A DNA stretch of 34,419 bases from Paenibacillus daejeonensis DSM 15491 (GCF_000378385.1 NZ_KB899686.1:1-34419), one strand, 5' to 3'. Shown: positions 25,137-33,004, counted from the first letter of the stretch. Translations and numbers: made by a program. The notes: generated by a model not told the origin, from the letters alone.

Positions 25137-25349
25137 ATGGACAAACTGACAAGCCGAGCATTTGAAAAAATGCAAAAAAGAGAACACCTCCTACGGAGCA
25201 TGCGCGAACAGATGGCACTGGGGCGCATGAAACGGGAAGTGTTCCGGTCAAAAAGCTTGGAAGTCATCGAGAGATACCAACTCACCGATGACGAACAACG
25301 GGCTTACGACAGACACGCCGAAATGACGCGTCAACGTAAGCAGTCCTAG
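25137..25349 (+). CDS. Small basic helical protein, first gene of the rightward run
   Basis: This 70-residue protein is strongly charged (many Lys/Arg, Glu) and predicted helical, as in AFEKMQKREHLLRSMREQM. No family recognised. It starts 49 bases after the -10 of the rightward promoter, with GAGAGGG upstream. Its position corresponds to an early lytic-side gene such as cro, but no helix-turn-helix is evident. Function unknown. Confidence 0.65.
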   Translation: MDKLTSRAFEKMQKREHLLRSMREQMALGRMKREVFRSKSLEVIERYQLTDDEQRAYDRHAEMTRQRKQS

Positions 25350-25355
25350 TAAAAC

Positions 25356-25377
25356 GGAGGGAGTTAGCGCTCCCTCC
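25356..25377 (+). promoter_or_regulatory. Intergenic hairpin 1 of the small-gene run
   Basis: GGAGGGAG-ttagcg-CTCCCTCC is a perfect 8 bp stem without a T-tract. The downstream segment CCTCCAT can instead pair with ATGGAGG, which holds the ribosome binding site of the next gene. Confidence 0.55.
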
Positions 25378-25410
25378 TCCATCCTAACACAAAATGGAGG
25401 ATACAGACAA

Positions 25411-25620
25411 ATGTCAGAACAACAATTTGGATATAAGCTGTCGATGACCGAGGACATGCGCTCTGCTTTGATGCGAGCGGTTGTACACCGGCAGGAACGG
25501 GTCGAAGAGATGCTGAAGATCGTCTCCTCCGATCAATGGCGAAAGTCACTGGAAGATGAGCGCGCGGGTCTGGAAAAGTCGCTTGAACTGCTTCTCCGGG
25601 CCGATCTCGTAAAAATCTAA
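25411..25620 (+). CDS. Small helical protein, unknown function
   Basis: This 69-residue, highly charged and probably all-helical protein (RAVVHRQERVEEMLKIV, RAGLEKSLELLLRADL) may form a short coiled coil. ATG is preceded by GGAGG at about 12 bases. It is the second gene of the rightward run. No family recognised. Confidence 0.65.
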   Translation: MSEQQFGYKLSMTEDMRSALMRAVVHRQERVEEMLKIVSSDQWRKSLEDERAGLEKSLELLLRADLVKI

Positions 25621-25624
25621 ACAA

Positions 25625-25651
25625 GGGCCTCCGGGCCCTCCCCTTGGAGGG
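25625..25651 (+). promoter_or_regulatory. Intergenic hairpin 2 with alternative SD-sequestering stem
   Basis: GGGCC-tccg-GGCCC (25625-25638) overlaps CCCTCC-cctt-GGAGGG (25636-25651). The second stem would bury the ribosome binding site, so the two structures exclude each other. Confidence 0.55.
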
Positions 25652-25657
25652 ATGAAT

Positions 25658-25879
25658 ATGAACATCGGTGACATCATGACACCGGAGGAAGTAGAGGGCT
25701 GGATTAACGTTATGCCACCCGCAACTCAACAAGCCGACCTTGTGCAGCTAGGTGAGCCCTACACCCACAGGCCGGATGCTGAAGGGCACTGGCGGGCGAC
25801 CTACCCAACGGCCGTAAAGGTAGCCGGTGAATGGCGATACATGGGCAATTGCTTTAGGGGCCAAACGATCTGCAAATAA
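25658..25879 (+). CDS. Small prophage protein, unknown function
   Basis: This 73-residue protein contains MTPEEVEGWINVMPPATQQADLVQLGEPY and ends GNCFRGQTICK. ATG 25658 is 6 bases after GGAGGG; ATG 25652 is in frame but directly abuts that site. It is the third gene of the run. No family recognised. Confidence 0.6.
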   Translation: MNIGDIMTPEEVEGWINVMPPATQQADLVQLGEPYTHRPDAEGHWRATYPTAVKVAGEWRYMGNCFRGQTICK

Positions 25880-25883
25880 TACT

Positions 25884-25898
25884 GGGGCTTCTGGCCCC
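25884..25898 (+). promoter_or_regulatory. Intergenic hairpin 3 of the small-gene run
   Basis: GGGGC-ttctg-GCCCC is followed 4 bases later by the ribosome binding site GGAGGG. CCCT (25896-25899) can alternatively pair with AGGG (25905-25908) in that site. Confidence 0.5.
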
Positions 25899-25917
25899 TC
25901 CTGGAGGGATAGAAACG

Positions 25918-26004
25918 ATGGAGGTATTAACTTATTACTTATCTGTGGCATCTATAATTATCAGTTGTATCGCCTTGGGACGGACAATTCCACGAAAAAA
26001 ATAG
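25918..26004 (+). CDS. Predicted 28-residue membrane microprotein
   Basis: ATG 25918 is 10 bases after GGAGG. The product is a single hydrophobic stretch (YYLSVASIIISCIALG) ending in a basic tail RTIPRKK, which is the topology of a small N-out membrane protein. It sits between two other genes of the rightward run at normal spacing. Too short for family recognition. Confidence 0.55.
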   Translation: MEVLTYYLSVASIIISCIALGRTIPRKK

Positions 26005-26033
26005 CCGGCGGGCTTACGCAGGGAGGGAATGGG

Positions 26034-26303
26034 ATGGTAGTGCGCACGAATGAGAACGGATTTAGAGAAGTTGAATTGGATGCAGCAAGCGGCGGAAGGA
26101 TCGTCATCGCAGACTACGGTAAAGAATACGTAACCGACATCGGGTCGGTATCCAGTGTCAACGTCCACGGGCTAGGCGGAGCCGAATGGATACGGAGCGT
26201 GGAAGATATCGAACGCCACGTTAAGGACATCGAAAACACACGCTGGCTGTCAGACGAGGAAAAGCGCTCCTGTATCGACTTCCTGCGAAGTATCGCTGAA
26301 TAA
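26034..26303 (+). CDS. Small acidic prophage protein, unknown function
   Basis: This 89-residue protein has a beta-rich first half (FREVELDAASGGRIVIADYGKEYVTDIGSVSSV) and a helical end (SVEDIERHVKDIE...DEEKRSCIDFLRSIAE). ATG 26034 is 7 bases after GGGAGGG; the frame back to 25827 overlaps the membrane microprotein and lacks a site. No family recognised. Confidence 0.65.
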   Translation: MVVRTNENGFREVELDAASGGRIVIADYGKEYVTDIGSVSSVNVHGLGGAEWIRSVEDIERHVKDIENTRWLSDEEKRSCIDFLRSIAE

Positions 26304-26310
26304 ATAACAC

Positions 26311-26324
26311 GGCCCTTCGGGGCC
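26311..26324 (+). promoter_or_regulatory. Intergenic hairpin 4 with UUCG tetraloop
   Basis: GGCCC-UUCG-GGGCC is a hyperstable C(UUCG)G tetraloop hairpin placed 6 bases before the ribosome binding site of the next gene. Confidence 0.5.
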
Positions 26325-26341
26325 TTAATGGAGGGATGGAC

Positions 26342-26500
26342 ATGAACATCGAAGCAATCCAGCAGGCAATCAGCCGCGACCTGACGGCCGCTGAGCGCCG
26401 AACCATCGAGTGGCTAGCCGGGTGGGAAAACGAGACGCAAAAGAATGTCATGACGCTGATCCTAGCGGCCAACTGGCAAGGCAAGACGGTGAGCCAATGA
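26342..26500 (+). CDS. 52-residue prophage protein, unknown function
   Basis: ATG 26342 is about 6 bases after GGAGGGA. The product (AIQQAISRDLTAAERRTIEWLAGWENETQ, ending WQGKTVSQ) is helical and soluble. Its stop overlaps the next start as ATGA, so the two are translationally coupled. This supports both as real genes. Confidence 0.6.
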   Translation: MNIEAIQQAISRDLTAAERRTIEWLAGWENETQKNVMTLILAANWQGKTVSQ

Positions 26501-26649
26501 AAGGTCTGCGACACTTGGATTACGCTGTCTACGGTGATAAGCTGCTGGTCCCGATGATTCTGCTCACTTCCGACGGCTGGGATCAGCTTATTGATGATGA
26601 GTTGGCCGGGCGGTGCCGACTTGTTGAAAAGCCACGAAAACGCAAATAG
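26497..26649 (+). CDS. 50-residue prophage protein, unknown function
   Basis: ATG 26497 overlaps the previous stop by 4 bases. The product begins HLDYAVYGDKLLVPMILLTSDGWDQLIDDEL and ends with the basic tail KPRKRK. It is the last gene of the rightward small-gene run, directly before a terminator. The longer frame from 26410 runs through the upstream gene and is not used. Confidence 0.6.
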   Translation: MKGLRHLDYAVYGDKLLVPMILLTSDGWDQLIDDELAGRCRLVEKPRKRK

Positions 26650-26673
26650 CCGACCTTAGCGGGTCGGTTTTTT
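26650..26673 (+). terminator. Terminator of the rightward small-gene operon
   Basis: CCGACC-ttagcg-GGTCGG is followed by TTTTTT, immediately after the last stop codon. Confidence 0.85.
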
Positions 26674-26737
26674 GTTAGGATAGAATCAGTTGGGTTTGCT
26701 AAAAATACACGAAACTACAAAGCAAGGGGGTAATAAA

Positions 26738-27250
26738 ATGTTAATTAAATTGTGTCTTATCATGACGATCGTTTTTTCTGGGCAGTTCACTCCTGCAATT
26801 AAAGCCGACCAAAGCCCAATCGATGACGGTCACCCAATATTAGGACCCGTGAAAAGTTTTGAAGACAAATTTTCAAAAAAAGTTTTGTTGCCGAAGTACA
26901 TTCCATTTAAAGGCGAAAGTTTGAGAGCTTCATATAGTGAAGACCAAGAAAATGTTACAGTGACGTACTATAACACACACACATATCAGATGATGAACGT
27001 AATGGTTTATCCTGCTAAAAAAGAAATGAGATTGTCACAATCCGGTGATTACAAAGAAATTAAATTAGCTAGTGGTGAAACGGCTTTTTACTTAAGCAGC
27101 TCCCACATGGTTGCAAATATGATACAGTTCGTGAAAAAAGATTTGGAGTATATTATCGGAGTTTCTAAGCCCGTTGACTTGGAAATGTTAAAAAGAGTAG
27201 CGGATTCCCTAGTATATAACAAAAAAGCCCCCACCGACGAAAGTCAGTGA
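26738..27250 (+). CDS. Secreted protein, probable prophage cargo (moron)
   Basis: This 170-residue protein has a signal peptide (MLIKLCLIMTIVFSGQFTPAIKA). The mature part has alternating beta segments (LRASYSEDQENVTVTYYN; ETAFYLSSSHMVANMIQFVKKDLEYIIGVS), resembling DUF4367-type domains (tentative). ATG 26738 follows AAGGGGG. It is clearly more AT-rich than its neighbours, has terminators on both sides and is transcribed against the lysis genes. These features suggest an independently acquired lysogen-expressed gene. Confidence 0.65.
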   Translation: MLIKLCLIMTIVFSGQFTPAIKADQSPIDDGHPILGPVKSFEDKFSKKVLLPKYIPFKGESLRASYSEDQENVTVTYYNTHTYQMMNVMVYPAKKEMRLSQSGDYKEIKLASGETAFYLSSSHMVANMIQFVKKDLEYIIGVSKPVDLEMLKRVADSLVYNKKAPTDESQ

Positions 27251-27254
27251 GGGC
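27221..27254 (-). terminator. Leftward terminator of the lysis genes
   Basis: On the minus strand a 10 bp stem with two mismatches and a short loop (GAAA on the plus strand) is followed by TTTTTT. It lies inside the last codons of the convergent secreted-protein gene. Confidence 0.7.
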
Positions 27255-27334
27255 AACAAACAAATATTTATTAATCAAGGTTCCCCTTTTATCTTTTGAT
27301 GAATAGAATGATATATCACCTCTCATCCATCACA

Positions 27335-27366
27335 GCCCCCTTACCATAAAATGAGGGGGCATTTTT
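27335..27366 (+). terminator. Rightward terminator of the secreted-protein gene
   Basis: GCCCCCT...AGGGGGC with a 12-base loop is followed by ATTTTTAT. Its 3' end touches the stop codon of the convergent amidase gene at 27365. Confidence 0.75.
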
Positions 27367-28135
27367 ATGCAACAAATATAGATGCCGTCTTCGTCTCCCC
27401 GTCCCAGGCTGCGGTACCGCCCAGGACGTCGGCGACTGCCCGCAGGGCTACATAAGTCACACCGTCGATAAGCTGGCCGTAGACCGGCTTTCCGTTGATG
27501 CTGGCCGTCTTGGTGACGTTGTTCCAGCCTACGACTGCCCCGGCCGCCTCACCAGCTGACCGCAGCGGAGCAAAGGCGCGGTTGTCGATCAGCAGACCAT
27601 TGGCCACCGGCTTTTCGTTGACCAGGACGCGAGCTGCTGGATACTGCGGCGCGATTGTTGCAGGTGCGGCGACATCAGCACGAAACTTGCTCATGCTGAT
27701 AACCGGGCAGGCTTTCCAGCTGTATCCGGGATACTCGCTGTGCCCTTTGACCTCTTTTGCCGACGGGATCTGCGACTGCAGGTACCACACGAGATTGATT
27801 GCGGCCTGATACTGCGCTGCTGTCGGCTTTTGTGTCCTGAAGTCGCCGACCAAGCAGATCCCAAGCGCGTGCTTGTTGCTGTTGCCCACGTGAGCACCGA
27901 CTTGCGTCCAGTCCAGGCACTGATAGACGGTACCATCCTGCCCAATTACGTACGTATATCCGATGGCTGCCCAGTTGTTGGTGAACACATGATAATTAGC
28001 AAAGGCCAACGGGGAACCAGATAGCGTCAACGAATTGTGAATGGCCAGGGATCGGATGGCCGACAACAAACGCTGAGCATAACGCTTGGTCTTGTGTACC
28101 GGCAGTTTGCCACGCAGGTCAACGATCCCCTTCAT
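27365..28135 (-). CDS. N-acetylmuramoyl-L-alanine amidase (phage endolysin)
   Basis: This 256-residue protein has an amidase_2/PGRP-type domain at about 1-155: FANYHVFTNNWAAIGYTYVIGQDG with the first Zn His, GAHVGNSNKHALGICLVG, and GHSEYPGYSWKACPV with the second His and the Cys ligand. A copper amine oxidase N-terminal-like (stalk) domain follows at about 165-256 (VLVNEKPVANGLLIDNRAFAPLRSAGEAAG). It cuts peptidoglycan to release phage. ATG 28135 has AGAGGAG upstream and overlaps the holin gene by 17 bases. Confidence 0.9.
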   Translation of the reverse strand: MKGIVDLRGKLPVHKTKRYAQRLLSAIRSLAIHNSLTLSGSPLAFANYHVFTNNWAAIGYTYVIGQDGTVYQCLDWTQVGAHVGNSNKHALGICLVGDFRTQKPTAAQYQAAINLVWYLQSQIPSAKEVKGHSEYPGYSWKACPVISMSKFRADVAAPATIAPQYPAARVLVNEKPVANGLLIDNRAFAPLRSAGEAAGAVVGWNNVTKTASINGKPVYGQLIDGVTYVALRAVADVLGGTAAWDGETKTASIFVA

Positions 28136-28400
28136 TCGACTGCACTCCTCTCGCTCCCTGCTTCACCAGCTCATAGCCGTAGACCGCCACGGCCCCGCAC
28201 AGGAAGCCCTGCAGGTAAGACAAAGTGCTGTTACCCAGCAGCATGACAGCTAACAAAATGGCGATACCAGTCACAATGTAGACGATGCTCCAGTTAGGGA
28301 CGTGCGGCGTTACCTTAAGCATCCCGCCGAGGATCCAGCACACCACTAATACAATGCCGAGCTGGGGATCCAGCAACTCCTCGATAACTTTCCATTCCAC
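28119..28400 (-). CDS. Phage holin
   Basis: This 93-residue protein has two or three hydrophobic segments (GIVLVVCWILGGML, IVYIVTGIAILLAVMLL, LQGFLCGAVAVYGYELV). It lies between XhlA and the amidase, the classic lysis order. GTG 28400 is 8 bases after AGGAG. Holins open the membrane to let the amidase reach the wall. The exact holin family is not assigned. Confidence 0.8.
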   Translation of the reverse strand: MEWKVIEELLDPQLGIVLVVCWILGGMLKVTPHVPNWSIVYIVTGIAILLAVMLLGNSTLSYLQGFLCGAVAVYGYELVKQGARGVQSNEGDR

Positions 28401-28411
28401 TCTAATCACTC

Positions 28412-28855
28412 CTACCTTATAAAGTTGACCCCGAAGACGTAGGCTACAATAATGAAAATTGTCCCGCCAAGGACGTATTGCAGGAAGGTCATCCATGATT
28501 TCAGCGTGGTCTGACGCTCCTCCGAACTGTCCTGCTGGGCAGATTTGATCAAGTCCGCATTGTCACGCTGCATCTGCTGCATCCAGCTGAACAGCTTGCT
28601 CTCTAGTTTGTCGATTTTTTCGCCCAGGCGGTCATACTGTTGCTGCAGGCTCCTGGAAAGCTCCTTCAACTCTCGGAGCTCCTCAGCGTGCCTGGCACTA
28701 TTTTTTTCTAGCAAATCAATCCGCGCTTGGACGGCCAATGCCTCGGTTGAAGCTTTGAGCATCTCTGCTTGATATTGCTGCAGTTGCATCTCCATTGCCT
28801 GGATCCGCTCTGCTGTCTCCTGACTGATCAAATTCACACCCTCACCGCCCTCCAT
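28412..28855 (-). CDS. XhlA-like hemolysin/lysis protein
   Basis: This 147-residue protein has a long coiled coil (about 10-110) followed by one C-terminal membrane segment (TFLQYVLGGTIFIIVAYVFGV), as in PBSX XhlA. It acts with the holin at the membrane. ATG 28855 follows AAGGGGG by 5 bases. GTG at codon 7 is a fair alternative. Confidence 0.75.
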   Translation of the reverse strand: MEGGEGVNLISQETAERIQAMEMQLQQYQAEMLKASTEALAVQARIDLLEKNSARHAEELRELKELSRSLQQQYDRLGEKIDKLESKLFSWMQQMQRDNADLIKSAQQDSSEERQTTLKSWMTFLQYVLGGTIFIIVAYVFGVNFIR

Positions 28856-28873
28856 GAGTTCCCCCTTACCAAA

Positions 28874-28899
28874 TTAAAAGACCCCGCGAATGCGAGGTC
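28874..28899 (-). terminator. Terminator between fibre gene and lysis cassette
   Basis: On the minus strand GACC-t-CGC-attc-GCG-g-GGTC is followed by TTTTAATTT. It would attenuate readthrough from the tail genes into the lysis genes. Confidence 0.7.
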
Positions 28900-28969
28900 C
28901 TGTTATTTCTGCTTCTTGTTCTCAGGTATCTTAACTGAATTTGCTATGGTTCAGGATTCTTGTTCTATT

Positions 28970-31324
28970 CTATAGTTCTGCTATTTCCAAGCGGTTGTTC
29001 CTGCCCTGAATGTTAGCAACCATGGTGCAAGCTTTCGGTGACCTTAGAAGAATTCTCCGGCCGCCTAATGGGTTAGTTGAAACTATCCTCGAAAAGAAAA
29101 GTACATAAGTACGCATACCATCATATGGAACCACAAAATTAACTAATTTCGGCATTGCACTTATTCCACCCTCAAACCCAGAATCCAATTCTATTGTGAT
29201 AGTATCGTTCACCGCCCACGTGCCATTAAGCGTCACATATCCTGAAATCATGTATCGTCCGGCCCTCGGTATGTTAAAACCATTGGTGCTCATAAATGCT
29301 GCTGAATCACCGTGTACAGTGGGCGTACCGAACATACCGGTTAAGATATTATATAAGACATTTGCGCCTATCGCTCTATCTTCGTCACCTTCTTGCAAAA
29401 TGACAATTGAGAATTTTGGAGCAGGGGGAGGGATTGCCGCCACTGCACTTTGCACGAATGCAGTGGTCGCCAATCTTGTGCTATTCGTTCCGGCTACTGG
29501 TGTCGGTCCCGTTGGATTACCAGTAAATGTTGGGGATGCCAAACGGGCAAATGAAGACGCATGTACACCATCCAGCATGTCGGCGTTCAAACTGGGAATT
29601 ACAGTTGTAGAGTCAACTGAAAAAGGTGGTGTGCCGCTAGGTTGACTAAATGTTGTACTCACAAATGTCGGACTTGCCGTTGTTCTTAAATCCTGATCAA
29701 CATTGATTGCTCCTGCATTCCAAGCCGCCTTCTCTGCGTCGGATACAAAACGGTTGTTGGCGTCCTGCGTGATGATCGAGGCCGGATGGGTGGCGGGATG
29801 GACATAGTTGTTCGCACCCGCAGCGACGCCATCAAGCTTGACCTTGTCCCCTGCACTCATCAACCCATTCCCATTCGTTGTTACCACCGACGTGCCCGCC
29901 TTAGCGTTCCACGTCGTCTTTTCATTGTCGCTGACAAAACGATGACTCGGATTTTGCACTACTCGTGTTGAGTCGACAGACGGGTTCCCATTGACAATAC
30001 TCGTCCCCGAGGGCATAACTTGTCCAGTGCCAAGTTTGAGGGCGAAAGTATCGGCGTTGATTGCAGCTATCAAAATCATATTAGGGGTAATCATCCCCGC
30101 AGTAAGTGCCGCATAATCTGCAATCATGAGCGTAGCTGTTATGGATCCAGGAGTATGGACAGCATACAGCGTGTGCCAATCTGTCGGGTTAAGCGGAATG
30201 CCCAAGTCAGCAACTACTGTAACAGATGCAGAGCTTCCGATACCCGGTATGACAGTCCCAGCCGGGGGAAGTTCTATATTAAGATAACCTGCAGGGTTGA
30301 TTGCCTTGTCCATAGGAAGCACAATAAATCTAGCTGACCAAGTAAAGTGCAAATTGTTCCATAGGATGGATCCCCCGCCAGCTAGAATGTATTGTGCTTG
30401 GATATAGTCCCCGATCTGATTAACTGTTGTTGACACCGCATCCACGTCCTGCTTACGGGCGACGTGGCTGTTTGCTGTGGGCGCGCTCACGTTGGTCTGA
30501 CCGTTAGCGTCGCGCTGCATGAGCGAGTTGGCCGTGCTGGAGCTGGTGGACTTGTCTAGCTTGTCTTTGTCTGCTGCAGACAAAAACCCTGCTACCGAAG
30601 CCGTCGCGGCAGCATGTGCCGGCCCGCCAGCTCCGACGTGTGTAAGAGGAGCTTGCTGGACGTTGTCGACATTGCCCAGGCCAACGTCAGCCTTGACCAG
30701 CGCGACCGCCCCCGTCTTGCCGGCGACGCTGGTTACAGTGTTGACCTGGGCGCCGGTAGCGATGCCGCCCAACTTAGTCTTCTCGGCTGTCGTATAGTCC
30801 TCAGTGGACAGTTTCTTACCAGCCACCTTATCGACCTTGGTCTCCATACCTTGCTGGAAATCCCTCAGAGACACAAAGGCAAGTGACTCATCGATCACGG
30901 CGTTTACAGTTGTCGCATTGCCGATGATGACAATCATATCAAGCTGCTGCTCGATGATCTCCGATCCGCCCCCTGCAGGGATGTATTCAGCTCCTGCGCC
31001 AACGTTTCCATAGCAATAGAGTATCTCACCGATGTCCGGATCCTGCGCGAACAAGCCCCACTCCCTAAAATAAAAACCCGTAGTCACGCCGGTATTAGTA
31101 AACGGCGCGCCGATCGTGTGGCGTCCCGTGCTGGAGGGCTGCGACTTATTGAGTGTCAGCCACATGACCGGTTGGATCAGATTGGTCATATCTGCAATCT
31201 GCTGACCGCTCATTTGACCGCTACCAATCCGGAAGCGGGTGAAAACGAGCTGCGCCCCCGCCTGCGCCTTGGCCTGCAGCGCGCGTCCTCGGTTGGTTAT
31301 CTGGATATTCGTAAAATTAGCCAT
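28970..31324 (-). CDS. Phage tail fibre protein
   Basis: This 784-residue protein has an N-terminal tail-collar fibre domain (FTNIQITNRGRALQAKAQAGAQLVFTRFRIGSGQ; GFYFREWGLFAQDPDIGEILY) that attaches to the baseplate. The middle is made of short fibre repeats (TAEKTKLGGIATGAQVN; FVSDNEKTTWNAKAG and FVSDAEKAAWNAGA; LDGVHASSFA). The C-terminal beta domain probably binds the host surface. The start overlaps the ribosome binding region of the gpI stop, 2 bases away. No tail-fibre chaperone gene follows. Confidence 0.9.
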   Translation of the reverse strand: MANFTNIQITNRGRALQAKAQAGAQLVFTRFRIGSGQMSGQQIADMTNLIQPVMWLTLNKSQPSSTGRHTIGAPFTNTGVTTGFYFREWGLFAQDPDIGEILYCYGNVGAGAEYIPAGGGSEIIEQQLDMIVIIGNATTVNAVIDESLAFVSLRDFQQGMETKVDKVAGKKLSTEDYTTAEKTKLGGIATGAQVNTVTSVAGKTGAVALVKADVGLGNVDNVQQAPLTHVGAGGPAHAAATASVAGFLSAADKDKLDKSTSSSTANSLMQRDANGQTNVSAPTANSHVARKQDVDAVSTTVNQIGDYIQAQYILAGGGSILWNNLHFTWSARFIVLPMDKAINPAGYLNIELPPAGTVIPGIGSSASVTVVADLGIPLNPTDWHTLYAVHTPGSITATLMIADYAALTAGMITPNMILIAAINADTFALKLGTGQVMPSGTSIVNGNPSVDSTRVVQNPSHRFVSDNEKTTWNAKAGTSVVTTNGNGLMSAGDKVKLDGVAAGANNYVHPATHPASIITQDANNRFVSDAEKAAWNAGAINVDQDLRTTASPTFVSTTFSQPSGTPPFSVDSTTVIPSLNADMLDGVHASSFARLASPTFTGNPTGPTPVAGTNSTRLATTAFVQSAVAAIPPPAPKFSIVILQEGDEDRAIGANVLYNILTGMFGTPTVHGDSAAFMSTNGFNIPRAGRYMISGYVTLNGTWAVNDTITIELDSGFEGGISAMPKLVNFVVPYDGMRTYVLFFSRIVSTNPLGGRRILLRSPKACTMVANIQGRNNRLEIAEL

Positions 31325-31326
31325 GC

Positions 31327-31890
31327 TTATACCACCTGCCTTGCTGTTAAATGTTTGCCGATGTGAGCTGCGATCCCGAACCGCAGATTCATGAAACCTT
31401 CGGTTGTGATTTCGATCGCTTCAAGCCAGCTCCGTTCATTTTTAACGGAGTTGATTGCGGCCAGAAATTGCGCTGCTCGATCGGCATTTGCCGATGGGTC
31501 GCTTGTACGCACTCGGAAGTAGCCCGGCTCCCCACCGTATTCATACCACTCCACCACCGTTCCGCTACCGAAGATCGTGGAGATGAGCTCATTGACGGCC
31601 GATGGCGTCCCTTTGCGCTTATGCCAGCGCAGGCTAAACCGGACGAGGTCCTGCTTTTGCTCGAGCGGCAGCTCCGGATCGTAGAAATCCACGTGCAGTT
31701 GCCAAGCCAACTCATCAATCAAGCTCTCATCGAGCTGATCAATGTTGGCCAGGAGCGTCAGCCTTGGAGTCAATGCGGTAATCTGTTCTAGCTCACTATC
31801 CAGCGCCTCCGCTGCAGCACGCACGTTGGGATCTGAGCGGAGGTTAGGCGGGATGAGATCAATCAGTCGTATTTGCTCCACATTAATCAT
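31327..31890 (-). CDS. Phage tail protein I (P2 gpI-like)
   Basis: This 187-residue baseplate protein reads LIPPNLRSDPNVRAAAEALD, LDESLIDELAWQLHVDFYDPELPLEQKQDLV and WHKRKGTPSAVNELI, the gpI signature. It connects the baseplate wedge to the fibres. It overlaps gpJ by 8 bases. Confidence 0.9.
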   Translation of the reverse strand: MINVEQIRLIDLIPPNLRSDPNVRAAAEALDSELEQITALTPRLTLLANIDQLDESLIDELAWQLHVDFYDPELPLEQKQDLVRFSLRWHKRKGTPSAVNELISTIFGSGTVVEWYEYGGEPGYFRVRTSDPSANADRAAQFLAAINSVKNERSWLEAIEITTEGFMNLRFGIAAHIGKHLTARQVV

Positions 31891-33004
31891 CCTCTAGCCC
31901 TCCATACGTCACGGTGATGCCGCCAGCGATGGCGACGTCTGTCTCATCCACGGCGGTAAAGACGGGGGACGCAATCTCCACCCGGAGCGCACCGGCATTC
32001 ATAACCCGGCGGCTCAACTCACTCGGGTTGATGTCTCGCCCGATCCGCGACTTTTGCCACAGCACATAATCAGTAACTGCCTGCTGCACTGTTGCCTGGA
32101 TGGCCACGGATGATGTTGCGTTGCCCTCCGCGATCCAATACGTCAGGTTGATTTCATACGTGATTTCGTCCGGAGCCAGGACCGTCACCTTATCCGTGAG
32201 CGGGCGAATGCGCTGGTCATTGACCACCTCATCAACGGCAGACAGGATATCAGGTGTCGGCAACTCTCCTCCGGACATAAGTACGCGGATCTCCACCTCC
32301 ACCGGCGCGGGAGAATAGACCAGGACGTCAGCAATACCCGGGCTGGCCGTACGCGCCCAATACTCGTAGGCACCGCGAGGGCCAGCGACGGAAAACCGCT
32401 CCGGCGACGTATAAATACGCTCACGATAGGGGTCGTCCGCCTCGACGTCAGTCCCTCCCGCGCTCTCCGTCACGTTGGCCACGCTGGCCACGTAGGGGAG
32501 CGGGTCAACCAAGATATTGATCTGGCCCGGTACATACCCGTTCCCAATCTCACCGGCCTCCAGGCATATGGAGGTGACCTGTATCGACAAGATGCCCGGC
32601 GGGATCTCCACGGGCTCCATCGTAGCAAAATAAAGTTCTCCCCCTGGGCTCGTCCGGGTCCCCTGCGGGATAATCGCCGTTTGCAGGAGAGGCGCAGAAA
32701 GATCGAATTGCATCGTCGTCCGGGCAGCACCCTCTGGCAGCCGCACCGTCTCCACCAGCGCTCCCAGGTGATCGAGCATGGGGCCGCGCGCGTACCGCAG
32801 CAGGTTTTGCTTGGCTGAGTCGTTGATCAGCACACGCTGCTGGATAATGACGTTGGCCATTGCCATCAAAAACAACCGCACCGGGTCGCCAGGAAACAAG
32901 CGCCGCCCGCTCATCGCCTCGTAAACCGTGATAATGTGGTTCCGGATCTCCTCCGGATCAGTCCCAACAAACTGAATGTCGGGCAGATTAAAAAGATTGC
33001 TCAT
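31883..33004 (-). CDS. Baseplate J-like protein (P2 gpJ)
   Basis: This 373-residue protein is typical for baseplate J: GRRLFPGDPVRLFLMAMANVIIQQR near the N-terminus, GEIGNGYVPGQINILVDP, and SAGGTDVEADDPYRERI in the middle. It forms the outer edge of the baseplate wedge of a contractile tail. Start ATG overlaps the gpW stop as ATGA. Confidence 0.93.
   Translation of the reverse strand: MSNLFNLPDIQFVGTDPEEIRNHIITVYEAMSGRRLFPGDPVRLFLMAMANVIIQQRVLINDSAKQNLLRYARGPMLDHLGALVETVRLPEGAARTTMQFDLSAPLLQTAIIPQGTRTSPGGELYFATMEPVEIPPGILSIQVTSICLEAGEIGNGYVPGQINILVDPLPYVASVANVTESAGGTDVEADDPYRERIYTSPERFSVAGPRGAYEYWARTASPGIADVLVYSPAPVEVEIRVLMSGGELPTPDILSAVDEVVNDQRIRPLTDKVTVLAPDEITYEINLTYWIAEGNATSSVAIQATVQQAVTDYVLWQKSRIGRDINPSELSRRVMNAGALRVEIASPVFTAVDETDVAIAGGITVTYGGLEDD

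Noticed and set aside
25137-26649. CRISPR-like or direct-repeat array in the small-gene region
   Set aside because: The recurring GGAGGGAT and GC hairpins are ribosome binding sites and stems of different sequence, not regularly spaced repeats.
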